Positions 20,201 to 30,735 of a stretch of 64,000 nt of DNA are shown here, piece by piece. Positions within the stretch are counted from its first letter, which is position 1; every line of letters starts with the position of its first letter. A model generated the notes under the pieces. The model did not search any database. It saw only the letters and a list, made by a program, of their open reading frames with translations, and was not told the DNA's origin. The position numbers and the translations under genes were made by a program. The stretch lies in contig OX442316.1 in assembly GCA_949358305.1 (NCBI GenBank), positions 15,314,001-15,378,000 of the forward strand, read 5' to 3'. Source of the DNA: Strigamia acuminata (taxonomy: Eukaryota > Arthropoda > Chilopoda > Geophilomorpha > Linotaeniidae).

Positions 20201-21457
20201 ACTCATTGCCAACAATACAAACCTAGTCAACACCAAAAGCATCGGGCAAGCTATACACCCCACAACATGACCAACCCGTGGGAGACTGTAAGCATTGACC
20301 TGATGGGACCAAAACCAGCCGGTCGTTCACAATTAAAATGGATTTTAGTAATCATTGATAATTGTACAAAATGGATTGAAGTCTTCCCACTAGCGACTGC
20401 ATCAAGTGAATGCATCGTTAATAATATGAGCGAAGTTTTCCACCGTTGGGGTTATCCAAAAAAGATAATCTCCGACAACGGCAAACAATTCGTGTCAACA
20501 ATATTTAATGATTTTTGTCGAAAAAATCACGTAGATATTGCTCACATTAGTCCATATCACACTGCCGCTAATATTACAGAGCGGGCTAACAGGACTTTAA
20601 AAATGATGTTAGCTTTATACTCGGACATTCACTCTCACTGGCCAAAATATTTAAATTCTTTTGCCTTTGCGATGCGCACCGCTAAGTCCGAGGCAACAAA
20701 TTGTTCTCCGATGATTCTTAATACGGGAAGAATCGTTCCTTTGCCATTTGACCCGCGTATTACTAAACACGCCATCAAATTCGACAAAGAAAATCCCGAA
20801 GCTTATGTCTATAGTATTTTAGACGTAATTAGACGTGCACACAGCGAAATGCATCGGAAAATTCAATCGAATTACGAAAAGCATGATCGACTACATAAAG
20901 ACAAATATTATATTTGTCAATTTGCCAAAGGAGATCTCGTGTGGAAAGCCACACATATTTTATCAAATAAAGATAAAGGGATTTCGGCAGGATTCGCTGA
21001 GAAACGTGATGGACCTTGGGAAATTACGGCTGTTCTCGGCGGAGGTTCCTACACACTACGGAAGCTTTCTGATAACACGAAAGCACAAGCGATCAACATA
21101 CAGGATTTAATGCCTTATATCCCAAGTTATCCGATTGAGGAATGGACATTAAATCAGAAAGTCGGTACCAACGAGTCACACCCGACTCCAGATTGGATGG
21201 CAGGTCAGGTTATTAATTCTCCAGAATTAATAAATGACCCTGTGTCCACGGAAGCAGAGGATTTAGTTGAAGGAAAAGAGGAGGAAACTTCTCAGATTTC
21301 TTCTAAAGAGGACGAAACTCCTCAAAATCCATCTAAAAAGAGGAAAAGATTTCCATCTCCCGTTCGACAGTCTAAACGAAGACCCAAGCCGAACACAAAA
21401 TACGTGACCGATTTTGTACAACTCATAAATTGTTTAAAACAAGTCAAGTTGGGTTAG
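17177..21457 (+). CDS. pol: Pol polyprotein (protease, RT, RNase H, integrase), Gypsy element 1
   Basis: It is in the -1 frame relative to gag, with no ATG near its start, so it is probably made as a Gag-Pol fusion by frameshifting. The protease active site DSGA is at 17660. The reverse transcriptase core includes YLDD at 18668-18679. RNase H has TDASHSGLGAVL (catalytic Asp at 19121). The integrase has an HHCC zinc domain ending CTHCQQYK, then catalytic D (20297), D (20474) and E (20579) with 34 residues between the last two, then a GPY/F-type module (DGPWEI) and a basic tail rich in Lys and Arg. The frame is uninterrupted, about 1411 aa from 17222. It copies element RNA into DNA and inserts it in the genome. 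Everything needed for activity appears present. Confidence 0.95.
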   Translation: MIQGVVQVVQPPLKELFPLSELSNDLFSRKDEFKLRHKPSHLTVPYVDDSKNKPPSLVISYEAVPVCRKTSSSTGGVNENLKVMTDQLENLSIFSGSWNAPKKPLVPKVFKLRKILKLEKWNNKDREELLGKLCNSKLINGGKDDPRMNVQIGGLDYNALMDSGATQCFIGVQLLSNTEIPVEFIQECPRGMRVCAVGIDHRPIGQVCLCVKWADKRRVTPMTFIILHKNVCGLILGHNFMRRTGINPNPRRAVFTCDDMPGWTAPYETTELNCCLANIRTLGLQGEGTPTSPDWAEKLVEGCNSSAEEKQLLVNVLVKLKNVFRDQLGCTKVAKHSIKFKPGATWKHQPYRMYNPAKKAIMTELVEELEADGLIEPATGPYISHPVIVAKPGGKYRLCIDYRWLNAITEVDAIQMPSIDLLIHHTNQAKYFTSIDLTKGYHQMEMEEEDKSKTAFYTPKGKFQFKRLPFGLCNAPSSFQHLMTTVLGDSLYKHALVYLDDIIIFSDTWENHLLHIKDVLEKLDAANLTINKDKSKFGRTSLRFLGHLISEGSLLPDPDKVSAVRNFPKPTCSKDIQRFVGLANFFRKFIPNIANIACPLTNIMHDQAKFVWDDSQTTAFETIKDILCDKDQALLHMPDMNKPFVILTDASHSGLGAVLCQDVELFCEKKQKLIMVPKAVAYASRVLHGAEVRYSTPELECLAVVWAIERFRPYIEYTTFTLESDAKALSWLMSTPEPSGRFGRWAVKIQCGAFKIIFRRGAMNQVADALSRAPLSALDTPDYDYIEPEEITHFYPTWNGNRCASLQVTETERKHFLTNVGLSLDFFSESYNPVRFHDSGEKGEEEGCTRENCRHIDVHNCNHENVHTALTDILKVVPPTRDEIIEAQLKDPACSKILVYLKGDEKLKNRITDKHWLNAIRGYTLDEPEENKGVMLIYFAPTDEEELNDSGNGFKAVIPRSLVRRALFACHGHPLTGHAGMSKTLDRAKKMYFWPRMSKDTRNYVRSCTHCQQYKPSQHQKHRASYTPHNMTNPWETVSIDLMGPKPAGRSQLKWILVIIDNCTKWIEVFPLATASSECIVNNMSEVFHRWGYPKKIISDNGKQFVSTIFNDFCRKNHVDIAHISPYHTAANITERANRTLKMMLALYSDIHSHWPKYLNSFAFAMRTAKSEATNCSPMILNTGRIVPLPFDPRITKHAIKFDKENPEAYVYSILDVIRRAHSEMHRKIQSNYEKHDRLHKDKYYICQFAKGDLVWKATHILSNKDKGISAGFAEKRDGPWEITAVLGGGSYTLRKLSDNTKAQAINIQDLMPYIPSYPIEEWTLNQKVGTNESHPTPDWMAGQVINSPELINDPVSTEAEDLVEGKEEETSQISSKEDETPQNPSKKRKRFPSPVRQSKRRPKPNTKYVTDFVQLINCLKQVKLG

Positions 21458-22761
21458 AACACAATATATTGAAAATATTTTATTTTAAATAAATATTTCC
21501 AATCATATTCACGAAGGATTGTTAAATTTTATTGATTAAAAACATTTTTTTTTGTGTGAATAAAATCTAACAAATGTTTGAGTTATTTTTACACGGCCGA
21601 TTATATTTAAATTAATCTACGTGTAAACATTTACTTGAAACTATGTTTCCCCCTTTGGGTTAATAGAAACTTCGAGATGAGTAATTGCAAACCAATCAAA
21701 TTACTCCTCGAAACTCCCCTTAACCCCTGGTCTGAGATTATCACTCACTTGTTCGCCAAGTTTTGTACTGGACTGAAATCAAGGATTATTCTCGACTTTT
21801 CGACACTTCAACGGATTTTCGCTGGAATTTAGTGAGTTAAAATCTAGATGATTTTGAACACTTATCGTTTGTTTTAACTGATTTTTCTCATTTTGACCAA
21901 TATCAGTTTAAACTTAGGAATTACCGATACACTGCTTGTATATCGAAACCATTTCGTGGCAGAATCGCAAGGAACCTTCCCGCGAATTCACTACGTGATT
22001 TTCCGGTAAATATTTAAGCAATATTTTGTCAAAATTAATAATATTTTGACATTAATTGACGACATTTATTTTGGTTAAGCGTCCATTACGGCAGACTTAG
22101 AGTTCGCACGCGCCGCACAACGTTTTTATCGGCCAACGTCGCCGGAACCGAGCAGCCCTCGCAAATACGTGAAGCTAGACATTAAACTAGCCAAATATAC
22201 CCTTCTAGGACTACACCTAATTAGTAAGTGTTTATTTTATGAAAGATAAAATATCTCTTAAGTTCCTTGGAAATTGGTGAGCATACATGTGTTAACAAGT
22301 CACGTGTATGATAGTGACAAACGCCACCAGATGTCGGTGATAGATTATTTACTCGGACGAATTATAGAGTTATTCGTCCAGCTAAAATTATGTAAAGTGA
22401 CTATTGTCAGGTACTAAAATGCTTGCAAAAATATTTTTTAATATTTTGACAGGTTTTTTAGTTATCATGTCGTTTAGATGCCAAAATTAGGTTTATTTCA
22501 TCTAATAAACGCTAAATTGAATATTTTATCAACAATATTGTTTTTAAAGGATAAGATGAAATTATCTACCAAGTCGAGAATAATTATTAATTTTAATAAT
22601 TATTCGACAAATGAAGGAAACACGCTAACAAAAGGAACTTAAGAATTAATTATGGAATTTAACCCGATTTTAGGTCGACAATTAGTTTAATTTAAATTAA
22701 ATTAGTTGCCGACGTTTCGATTCATGTTCTCAAATAAAATTTATATTTTCTTGAAGATGCA
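21458..22761 (+). other. Non-coding spacer between pol and the third ORF
   Basis: 1.3 kb, AT-rich. A short ORF at 21635-21832 starts from TTG and is frameshifted in element 2, so it is unlikely to be coding. Just before the third ORF, a run of T and TATATTTTCTTGAAG could act as a splice acceptor for a subgenomic RNA. That is a guess. Confidence 0.5.
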
Positions 22762-24417
22762 ATGAGTCGCCGAGGTCGTGCTAGCAAGCGACAATACGTG
22801 CATTGGGATCCAGAAGAGTCGGAAGAGACGGATTATCGCTTTGTTAATCCCTCCTCTGACCCCGAGCTCGTCGCCAACTGGGCCCGTGATAACCCGGATC
22901 TCGTACCGCCACGAATTAGGAGCGCCATGGGCGTTAGTCCGAACGACTCGCGTCCTTCCAGAGGCCGTCAAGCTAGTCAGCGCGTCGTAACCTATGATGC
23001 GCCTCACGAGACTCCGAATTGGGATTTTTCTGACGACTCGTCACAATACTCCCGTTCTGCTTCAAGGAGACGACGCCAAGATGACTTCTCACAAGAAGAA
23101 GAATCGGTTGAAGAAGCTCCACCTCAGACCTCCAGCAGGCAGTTTGCCCGACCACGAAATCCTCGCGATACCGCTAGTCGAGGCAAAACTGGCAAGCCCA
23201 AAGGACCCACCAAGTCCACGCTGGCATCTTCATCCGAAGCGTTGACTCGTCCAACCTCGCAGGCTCGCTCGATATCAGAGCTAAATTTGCCAAGTTACCG
23301 TAAGCAGCGAAGAGAACATGTATTCCGCGATATGGAAGCTGCCGCCTTGGGTACAAACATCATGCCAAAGTCGAAGCTTATGTTCTGCCCATTATGCGCA
23401 GGATGCGGATGGTTGTCGTCCTTGTTATCCGGCATTCACGCCGTAGTCTGCGTGAACTGTCACGGTGGTAAGCGCGTTGCCATATCCAGCATGTGGAATG
23501 AAGAAATTCTTCCATTTATCGTCAAGGGGCTAAGTACGCCGACAGCACGCAATTGGGCGATGTGTCGCGAATGTGGCCTCATCCACCAGGGCCCAGAACA
23601 GGCTATTTATGTAGACCCGGCGCAAATGTCCAGCACCTCGACTCCACGAGGAGGATTCACGGAGCCACAACGCGAGCCGGAAACTCCCACCCCTGCGATT
23701 GATGGAACTCCAGTTGTCTCGGCGGAAAACCTTCCAACGTCAGTTACTGCGTCTGATTCTCCGCCGGTTGCATCCGATTCTGGTCCACAAGCCGCCGCTT
23801 CTCCAGAGGGAACATCGATTAACAACATGATTGTAGCGACTATTCCGCTCCCAGAAGTAAGCCACGCTGCTGAACCGGTTATTTTACTGGTCCACCCATA
23901 TATGCCGAGACCAGACATGTCACTCACGGAGCAAACTAAGGCGGAAGTGGAACATTATTTCCCAATTTTATTGGAAGCAGCTAAGCGTATTAGTGTGTCG
24001 ATTTCAAACGACCGAATTCCAGATTTGAGCGTGCCCCTGGCCGTGATCCAATGGATTTTCCATCCATCCTGGCCGGAATCTTTTCAAACTCGCTCTTTTA
24101 TTTGGTGTAAGATTTTGCAACAGGTCTCAGCAGCAGCACACCCGTTGATTCGTGAGGGATGGCACTCTGGCTTACCCGACCATCACTTGGTTTTCTCCGA
24201 GCCAACCAGCGCTAACACCATTCCGTTAGGAGGGCCTGATCCCCTGGAAGTATTCACCGAGGAACAACACAGAATGCTCCTGAATCCACTGGCCCATGAC
24301 GTTGAGCCAGATGTAGTACCGGAATTGGTAGCTATTCAACTTAATTCTCCACCCGCAGCCGTCTCGGAAGTTGTTACATCCATGGAGGGATTTATTGAGG
24401 ATGAAGAGTTGGACTAG
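22762..24417 (+). CDS. Third ORF of Gypsy element 1: unknown Cys/His-cluster protein
   Basis: 551 aa from a clear ATG. Family not recognised. The N-terminal 200 residues are polar, disordered-looking and rich in Arg, Ser and Glu (SRSASRRRRQDDFSQ). Residues 209-274 hold Cys/His clusters C209-x2-C212-x2-C215, C230-x2-C233-H234 and C268-x2-C271-x2-H274, which look zinc-binding. A Pro/Ser/Thr linker follows, then a folded-looking C-terminal half (residues about 375-490; VIQWIFHPS, SFIWCKILQQV) and an acidic tail. It has no signal peptide or membrane anchor, so it is not an envelope protein. It occupies the position env has in other Gypsy elements. Element 2 carries it at the same length with scattered substitutions, which suggests it is useful to the element. 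Nucleic-acid binding or an accessory role is inference. Confidence 0.85.
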   Translation: MSRRGRASKRQYVHWDPEESEETDYRFVNPSSDPELVANWARDNPDLVPPRIRSAMGVSPNDSRPSRGRQASQRVVTYDAPHETPNWDFSDDSSQYSRSASRRRRQDDFSQEEESVEEAPPQTSSRQFARPRNPRDTASRGKTGKPKGPTKSTLASSSEALTRPTSQARSISELNLPSYRKQRREHVFRDMEAAALGTNIMPKSKLMFCPLCAGCGWLSSLLSGIHAVVCVNCHGGKRVAISSMWNEEILPFIVKGLSTPTARNWAMCRECGLIHQGPEQAIYVDPAQMSSTSTPRGGFTEPQREPETPTPAIDGTPVVSAENLPTSVTASDSPPVASDSGPQAAASPEGTSINNMIVATIPLPEVSHAAEPVILLVHPYMPRPDMSLTEQTKAEVEHYFPILLEAAKRISVSISNDRIPDLSVPLAVIQWIFHPSWPESFQTRSFIWCKILQQVSAAAHPLIREGWHSGLPDHHLVFSEPTSANTIPLGGPDPLEVFTEEQHRMLLNPLAHDVEPDVVPELVAIQLNSPPAAVSEVVTSMEGFIEDEELD

Positions 24418-25078
24418 AAAAGCGTCAACGATGTCGGGATCCGTTACTTTCCCGATATCTTCCCCTTTTAGGCAAGACCAGAAGTAACGAGTCCATCTTC
24501 TCCATCTCCATTGCTTGACCCGAGATGAAGCAAAAATTTAGTCAGGTTCAGGTGTATTTTATGCCGTTTTTTTTGTGAATAATTCAAAGATCTTTAATAT
24601 TTAAACTAACAATTCTGTTAAAATTTGATTACGAGTCAATGTGAGTTTGTTTTATATGAATACTAATTTTAATACTTGAATTTTAACGTGTAAAGTGTTA
24701 TTTTGCAAACCATTATATTTCCAATGAGAAGTTAAGTTTTGTGAAAATAATTGTTAAATTTTATTAATCATTTGTTTGATACAAGAGTTTGATGTTAGTT
24801 TAAGTTATTGCCTTTTCTTGATGCAGTTGTAAGTCCACCTGTAAAGAGAGATTGGAATTATTATTAATAATTGAGAGTTTTATAACCCTAATAAATATTT
24901 TTTGAAGCATTTGATTAAGAAATACTCTTTATTTATACTATTAAGATATAAAATAAAGGTTTTTACTTACCAAGGATTACAGCTCCAGTTCCATAGATGA
25001 CAGTGTGGTCTTGATCCTCAAGATATTCGGAATAAATAGTATGTTAATACAGGTATTAACATATATTTAAGGGGGACT
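24418..25078 (+). other. 3' untranslated region and polypurine tract of element 1
   Basis: AT-rich. It ends with AAGGGGGACT directly before the 3' LTR, the polypurine tract that primes plus-strand DNA synthesis. No ORF. Confidence 0.7.
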
Positions 25079-26667
25079 TGTGACGGTTACATTGTCATAC
25101 ACTTTGTTAGTATAGGACGATTACTTCACCAATAGATGGCGCTGATACGTTTTAGCGGTAATTTCAAATTTCGACAATTTTTGAATGAATAAAATATAAA
25201 TTACTATTTATATTTTATTCCACTGCAACTTTATACACTTTTAAATACTTTTGGATGTTTTAATACTAGTTGATTTATTTGTCACATAATTCTATTGAAT
25301 TATGTGCAAACTTTACACCTGGTGAAGTCACCCTTCATCACCCACTGTGAGTTGGACTCCTTTTGGATTATAGTCAAAGGGACTTAATCCAAAATGTGTC
25401 CTGCGTATCCAGTTCCTGTTTTGGACCTAGTAGAAGACTATGTCCTGAGTATCCACTTCCTATGACCTAGGATTGGATGGATTTGACTGCCCAGTGATCC
25501 CATTGGATCACTGAACAGCTATTCTCCTCACCGAGTATATATCCCCCTGCAAAACGGATATAGCTCGCTCTTGTTCTTGTTTTGTTTGATACTGATATTA
25601 CTTGAGCACATATTATACTTCTCTGCGTTCCGACAATCCGTTGTAGAAATACTTTGTATTTAGTGTAAGTATCTAGAGTGAGTAGAAGACTCACAGACAC
25701 ACTGCCCGCCTCTTCATGCCAACATTCCGTTGTAGAAATGTAGTAACTAGAGTGAGTAATTCACAGACACATTTAAGTGTAGTATCTAGAGTGGGGTACA
25801 ACCCACAGACGCACTCCCTCCAGCTTCATGCCAACATTCCGTTGTAGAGTGCAGAATCTAGAGTGGAGTAAAATTCACAGACGCATTGGTAATGTAGAAT
25901 CTAGAGTGGAGTATTTATATTTCACAGACGCATTATCAGAGTGATCGACGCGGAGTAATTTCCCGGTTACTCTCCCGCCAGCCAGGACCGAGTGGAGTAA
26001 TTTCCCGGCGATGGATAACCTTTCCTGCGAGATATTTCGATTCAATTCGTTATTGGTTTGACGGAACATTTAAGTCTAACTTAGATGTTGATTGCACTCG
26101 GGGCAAAAAATAGCTCGGCGCTATTTTAATATATTTTACTTATTTTCACAGTTTAAGTTAAGTTTGTGACTCTAAAATATCATGATTAATTCCATAGAAT
26201 TAATATGACTATTTATTCTCACATTGTTACATCTCGCGGTAATTATTGATTACAACAATTATCTGCGATGCGATGTGTGTGACGATACAGAAAAGTCAAC
26301 CGCACCTCTCGGATATAACCCACCCAGCCTAACCATTTACACGCCTTTTAGAACCAAACCCCGGACCATTTAGAAGCCAAAGCCATTCATAGATGACATC
26401 TTTTACGTCACAGCAATAAGACCGTTACAAATTCTTATTGCATGACTGAAGCCTTCAAATGATATTATTTCAGGGCTTTTGCCAAATAAATGTATAGTTT
26501 AACTTATCGTCATTTTAGCCACTTGTAGGCATAATAGTTATATAAGTTTCAACCGGAATAAATGTTATATGTTTTGAGAAAACATCAGGTTTGCATATTT
26601 TACGCTTTCACACAGATAGTTCACACTTTAGTTTAGCAATTGCTATCTCCAGAAGGTAATCGTCACA
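25079..26667 (+). repeat. 3' LTR of element 1
   Basis: 1589 bp, same length and ends as the 5' LTR, and identical apart from three differences seen by eye. It is followed by the target duplication GATT. Confidence 0.93.
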
Positions 26668-26920
26668 GATTATTTTAGATGTTTGAAATGATGTAAAATG
26701 ACTAATATTTAATAATAAAATATTTTAAAAAGTCAGGAAGCTATGTTTATTGCTTTAACTTCTTCAAAATACATGATTGTTTAGTTCGTTAAATTTATCG
26801 GTTGCTTTGTCCAGCTGTTTTTGAATTTTGATGATTGATTGTTGCATCTGGACACAAAATAGCTTCCCGTAACTCGAGCGTTTGTATTTTGGCCTACTTT
26901 TATGTAGCCCTACACAAGTG

Positions 26921-26973
26921 AATAGGCTCGACCAATAGGAAGAGGTCATACTCTAACAGTGAGCCAGAGTATA
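26921..26973. repeat. Right terminal inverted repeat of the older element split by Gypsy element 1
   Basis: Reverse complement of 12550-12602. The sequence between 26668 and 26920 would be the interior of that older element. Confidence 0.7.
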
Positions 26974-28259
26974 GGAACCTAATACAGGTATGCTGAGTTC
27001 ATTGCCGTTGTCCGTTTGGCTCTAGCTGCTATAGCTTTTGAGATTTGGATGCGGACAGACGGACAGAGCCGTTTTATTAGACTTTCTAAACATAGGGTTT
27101 AGAAGTTTAAAAGGACATTGACGTGGAATGGGGACATTAGACTGACAGTAGAAATGGAAAAATGAACTTAGAAATGGAATAAATTTTGTTTAGAGATACA
27201 CTAATGCATATTTTTGTGACAGAAATTATTTTTTTAATGCTTTTCAGTTCTCTGGAGTCTGCAATCGATTAGTTTTAAACTTGCAATGCATTTTTTTTGG
27301 TCTTTAAATGAATTGAAAGTTAATTTTCCGTTTCTAATTATTTTTGCTCGTTTGTCAATGATTACAACGAAATATTGAATCAGTATATTTTTTCCTTAAA
27401 GTATAATAGGCCTACTATGGTTCAGACTTTAGAATAAAGTTTTGAAACATCTGCTGTATCACACTGCAGTTGCCTGGTATTCCGCACCAGATTGGGACTG
27501 TCTTCAACTTTAAAATAAGACAAAAAGTGCTGTTTTTGATATTTTTAAAAACGTTTTTGTTTCGATAGCTTTTATTATTAATAATATGAAGAGTTTTCTT
27601 TTGTCGGTTTTCTTTGCGGCGTTTTATTCAATAAAGACTTGCTTACTGAGAACTAACAATTTTTTCTATCTTTGTCTTGCACTTCCGGCTTGGTAAGATC
27701 ATATTACATTTACTCACAGTTGCTATTAATGTCACAAAAAAACTATTTTTGAACCATCGTGAATCATTTAAAAAAATGCGAATTGAATTTGGAATCAACA
27801 GTCAGTCTGGGCTTGTGCATGACTGTCTGATTCGAACTGATGACGCAAGGCAAGAAGTCTGCAACCATCATGCATTGCTTTTTGCTAACTACGTTTTTGG
27901 ATTGTTACTATAAAATAATTACTGCAACAATTTAATTTTTTCCTCGATAATTATTGGTTTTTTTATTACAAGCTTCCAGAAAATGTAAAAATCCCACTCA
28001 GTGCATTTGACCTTTACAAGTATATACAGGGTGTCCCAAAAGTCTTGTTCCCTCCAAATATTTCCTGAGCAATTGCATCTAGGCCAACTTTGATGAAGCG
28101 ATCGTATAGTAAGTTGGGTGAGAGCAATCCAATGATGTCATCAAATTTGACCTTGAAGACCATTTTGAAGGTCATTCACTTGCTAACTTCTAAACCAATC
28201 AGGTTAGAGCAAAATTTTCAATTACAAAGTTGTAGAGCACCATTAAATTAGTACTACCC
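26974..28259. other. No gene seen
   Basis: AT-rich intergenic DNA. A GGGTGTCCCAAAAGTC motif near 28028 resembles one end of a mariner-like element, but no partner end was found. Short ORFs are without support. Confidence 0.4.
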
Positions 28260-28440
28260 AACTTATCTTAGTCACTTCATCCCAGCCAACTTGGGGTGAA
28301 GTGTGTCTAGAGAGTTTTTACCTCCAAGACGCAGCAGGCTGGATTGGCGTGTGCCAAACCTCGAGTAATTAAAAATAACAAATATTTTTAAGTGGTGATA
28401 ATAACTTTATTAAAATACAATTGAGATCACCACATCATGA
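28260..28440. repeat. Dispersed repeat, copy 1
   Basis: The stretch with AGAGAGTTTTTACCTCCAAG and GGCGTGTGCCAAACC, and then a GTGGTGATAATAACTTTATT-like tail, is a diverged reverse-complement match to about 41515-41690. It is an interspersed repeat of unknown type. Confidence 0.45.
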
Positions 28441-28482
28441 CAAGTTTTTCTCATTATTGGCAACTGCAGTTGAAGGGTGAAG

Positions 28483-28765
28483 CTAATCTTTTGATAACCC
28501 ATCACAGGGTTTTATCATTTTATTATTGGCAATTTTAAGTATGCAGTAGGTTTCACTTAGGTTTAACATTTTATTCTTTCTGGCAGTGATTGTGTTGGGA
28601 TCGGACAATTGCAATTGTTTCGGTGCACAAACAAAATCAGAGTTCCCCAGAAGACATTGCTGTAATGACAATATAAACTCGTACTTATGTTTTGTAAAAT
28701 AATTTAATAATGTCTTAAGAGTAGCCAGCATCATTCCAAAATATTCTTTTTCAAAATTGTCACTG
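28483..28765 (-). CDS. Possible terminal exon of an unknown gene
   Basis: Minus strand: a good acceptor (a T-rich tract, then CCCAG) ends at 28766-28770. From about 28764 an open frame runs through DNFEKEYFGMM, LKTLLNYF and CLLGNSDFVC to a stop, roughly 93 codons. Codon choice looks like coding sequence. The start DNFEKEYF faintly recalls DNFRNEMF in exon 3 of the secreted family, but the rest does not match. No upstream exon was found. Function unknown. Confidence 0.3.
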
Positions 28766-28770
28766 GGAAA

Positions 28771-30319
28771 AATAAAACATTTATTTATAGGAAATGTGAA
28801 ATAAATGAGTTATAAAAGGTACAACTTTAAAATATGGTTATAAAAGTCTTATAAATTGATTGCCAAATATTAAATTTATACACTCTTCATTTATTATCAT
28901 GATAAATTGTAATAAATTTTAAATTTATCTTTTATTTATAAACAACGTATTAAAACTTAGAAAATTTTGCATAAATTAAATTAAATTAATTCTAAAGTTG
29001 TTGTTTCATTACCGCAAAAGGGGGGGGGGTGAATGCTGTAAATATAGAATTTAACATTGAATTAAATTTAAATTTGATGACAACAAATTTTGTATTTATA
29101 CTACCGGTATATGTTATCATGTTTAACATTTTATAAACTTTTTATTTCTTCCAGTGTGTTTTCCTAAGAAAACTCAGTCTCTGAGTGAGATGATGGTTAT
29201 CCCATCTCTGTCACATTGAATTAGATCAGCATCCTAGAAATTTATTCTACACAAAAAAACATGCAAAATACAATTGTAATTTGAAACAATCCCCAATTGA
29301 TGTCATTCTCTGCTCTCTGTTGCTGTCGTCTGTTACAGTAACTCGCGTTGGCATTTAGCTACTCAGCAACGCACTTACAGTTGTTACGGTTGTGTAGGAG
29401 GCAGATGGCTATTTGATTTGCATTGTTTTTCCCAACAACCAACATAAACTACAACAACAGAGAAAAAAACGATGATTTCTCAATAAAGCCATCTCCTTTG
29501 TTTTTAACAAATACGAGCTTTAATTACCCACACAAATGCATGAAGTAATTAGTAACAATTTTACTTGTGCGCCATTTCCAACCATTAAAATGATTGAAAA
29601 CAATGAGCACAAAAGAAAAAATAATCTAAGTATAAAAATAGGTTTCATCAAAGACGTAGAAAGTTAAAAATAGAAACCACACTCATTATCTGGCTCTGAT
29701 CTATGTGATTTCCTTGTTTTTCTACTCGTATCTGTGCAATCAGTGTTTCCAGAGAAATGATGATTTATGGGTTGTAATCATCACATTAATCAAATTCAAA
29801 AAAAAATACATTACATTTTATAGTGATGGTTAAATCCACATTAACGTTTAAAATAAAACCAACTATTCACCATAGAATACCTGAACGGACGTGGCTTCTC
29901 TGCAAAATTCTTCAAATGGATTTCCCCTCCATTATTGGTTGTATATGTGGCTGTAAATTTCGACTTCCTGTTTACTGTGGTCTTTACAACTCTTTCTATG
30001 CCAACAAAGAACGATATATGTCTGAAGTTAAGTGCAATTCAGCTTGTTCTCTTCGAATTCATTCAGTTTTATCTGACAGATTTTCCTTGTAAAAGCTGCA
30101 GCAAACATGAAATAACGTTTGAAAAAAGTTGATTTCTATTTTTTCTTTCTTGGGCAATTTAATGTTGCTTTTCTTGATGTTTTTAATGTTTTTTTTCGTG
30201 TTTTATCACCGCGCAATCTCTCCCATTATTTTTTTTTCATCAAATTTTGTCGTTTTTCGTGTTATTTTTTATTGTTTATTTTTTATTCGCGCGTGTGATA
30301 TTACGTTTATTACTTTATT
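28771..30319. other. No gene seen; upstream region of the receptor gene
   Basis: AT-rich, with a run of 10 G at 29020-29029. A few moderately long ORFs (for example at 29823-30092 and 30129-30521) are low-complexity or hydrophobic by base composition and show no family features. Confidence 0.4.
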
Positions 30320-30735
30320 TTGTTTACACAAGCTGGAACTTGTGGATAACCGCAAAAACGCCGCCACGTCCACGACTGTCAAACCCCGCAGCGCGCATGC
30401 TCAAATTGAAAAACCAGAAGCTGAAATCGATCGCGAACACGCAAGAGAAAGTCAGTTCATCTTTTCGATTTCGAAGTTGATTTCTAGCTGTTTAATTTAT
30501 CGATTATCGAATGTCAACTGAAAAATGTTGTTGGGTTAGGTTCGTGTTTAATTACTGCGATTTTCACGCTGTGGTGGTGACTAGAGAGATCCATTCGCAG
30601 AGATCGACGAGTCACTCCAGGCATTCGAAAGAAAGTGTTGGGGAGAACAAGCGGGCTGTCCGCCACCACTAGTCAAGCACGGTCTGCAGCCAGGGCTGCA
30701 CCGCTCCGAGCAGAAGGGATTATTAATTCGTCGAC
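30320..30735 (+). promoter_or_regulatory. Probable promoter and 5' UTR of the class B GPCR gene
   Basis: GC and CpG content rise sharply relative to the surroundings (for example GCAGCGCGCATGC and TCGATCGCGAACACGC) just upstream of the first coding exon. This is consistent with a CpG-type promoter. No TATA box was assigned and the exact transcription start is unknown. Confidence 0.4.

Larger units (their letters stand above)
12672..26667 (+). mobile_element. Complete Ty3/Gypsy LTR retrotransposon, element 1 (13,996 bp)
   Basis: Two 1589-bp LTRs start with TGTGACG and end with CGTCACA. The 4-bp target duplication GATT lies at 12668-12671 and 26668-26671. Order: LTR, tRNA-Gln-type primer site, 0.85-kb leader, gag, -1 frameshift signal, pol (protease-RT-RNase H-integrase), 1.3-kb spacer, a third ORF, polypurine tract, LTR. 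The integrase after RNase H and the GPWEI-type GPY/F module place it in Ty3/Gypsy. All ORFs are open. The LTRs differ by eye at only three sites (near 12684, 12818 and 13050 against their partners), so insertion was recent. About 14 kb is long for a Gypsy element; the large LTRs, long spacer and extra ORF account for it. Confidence 0.95.

Noticed and set aside
21635-21832. Short ORF between pol and the third ORF
   Set aside because: It starts at TTG and is frameshifted by an extra T in element 2, so it is not conserved.
22762-24417. Third ORF as an envelope glycoprotein
   Set aside because: No signal peptide, no transmembrane segment, no furin-like site. Cys/His clusters point to an intracellular protein.
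12228-27135. A larger inverted repeat around element 1 using the TCTGTCCGTCTGTCC motif
   Set aside because: Only short, interrupted similarity beyond the 53-bp arms. The outer limits of the older element cannot be supported.
30129-30521. 130-codon ORF upstream of the receptor exon
   Set aside because: The hydrophobic part is a by-product of T-runs. The rest overlaps the GC-rich presumed 5' UTR and has no homology pattern.
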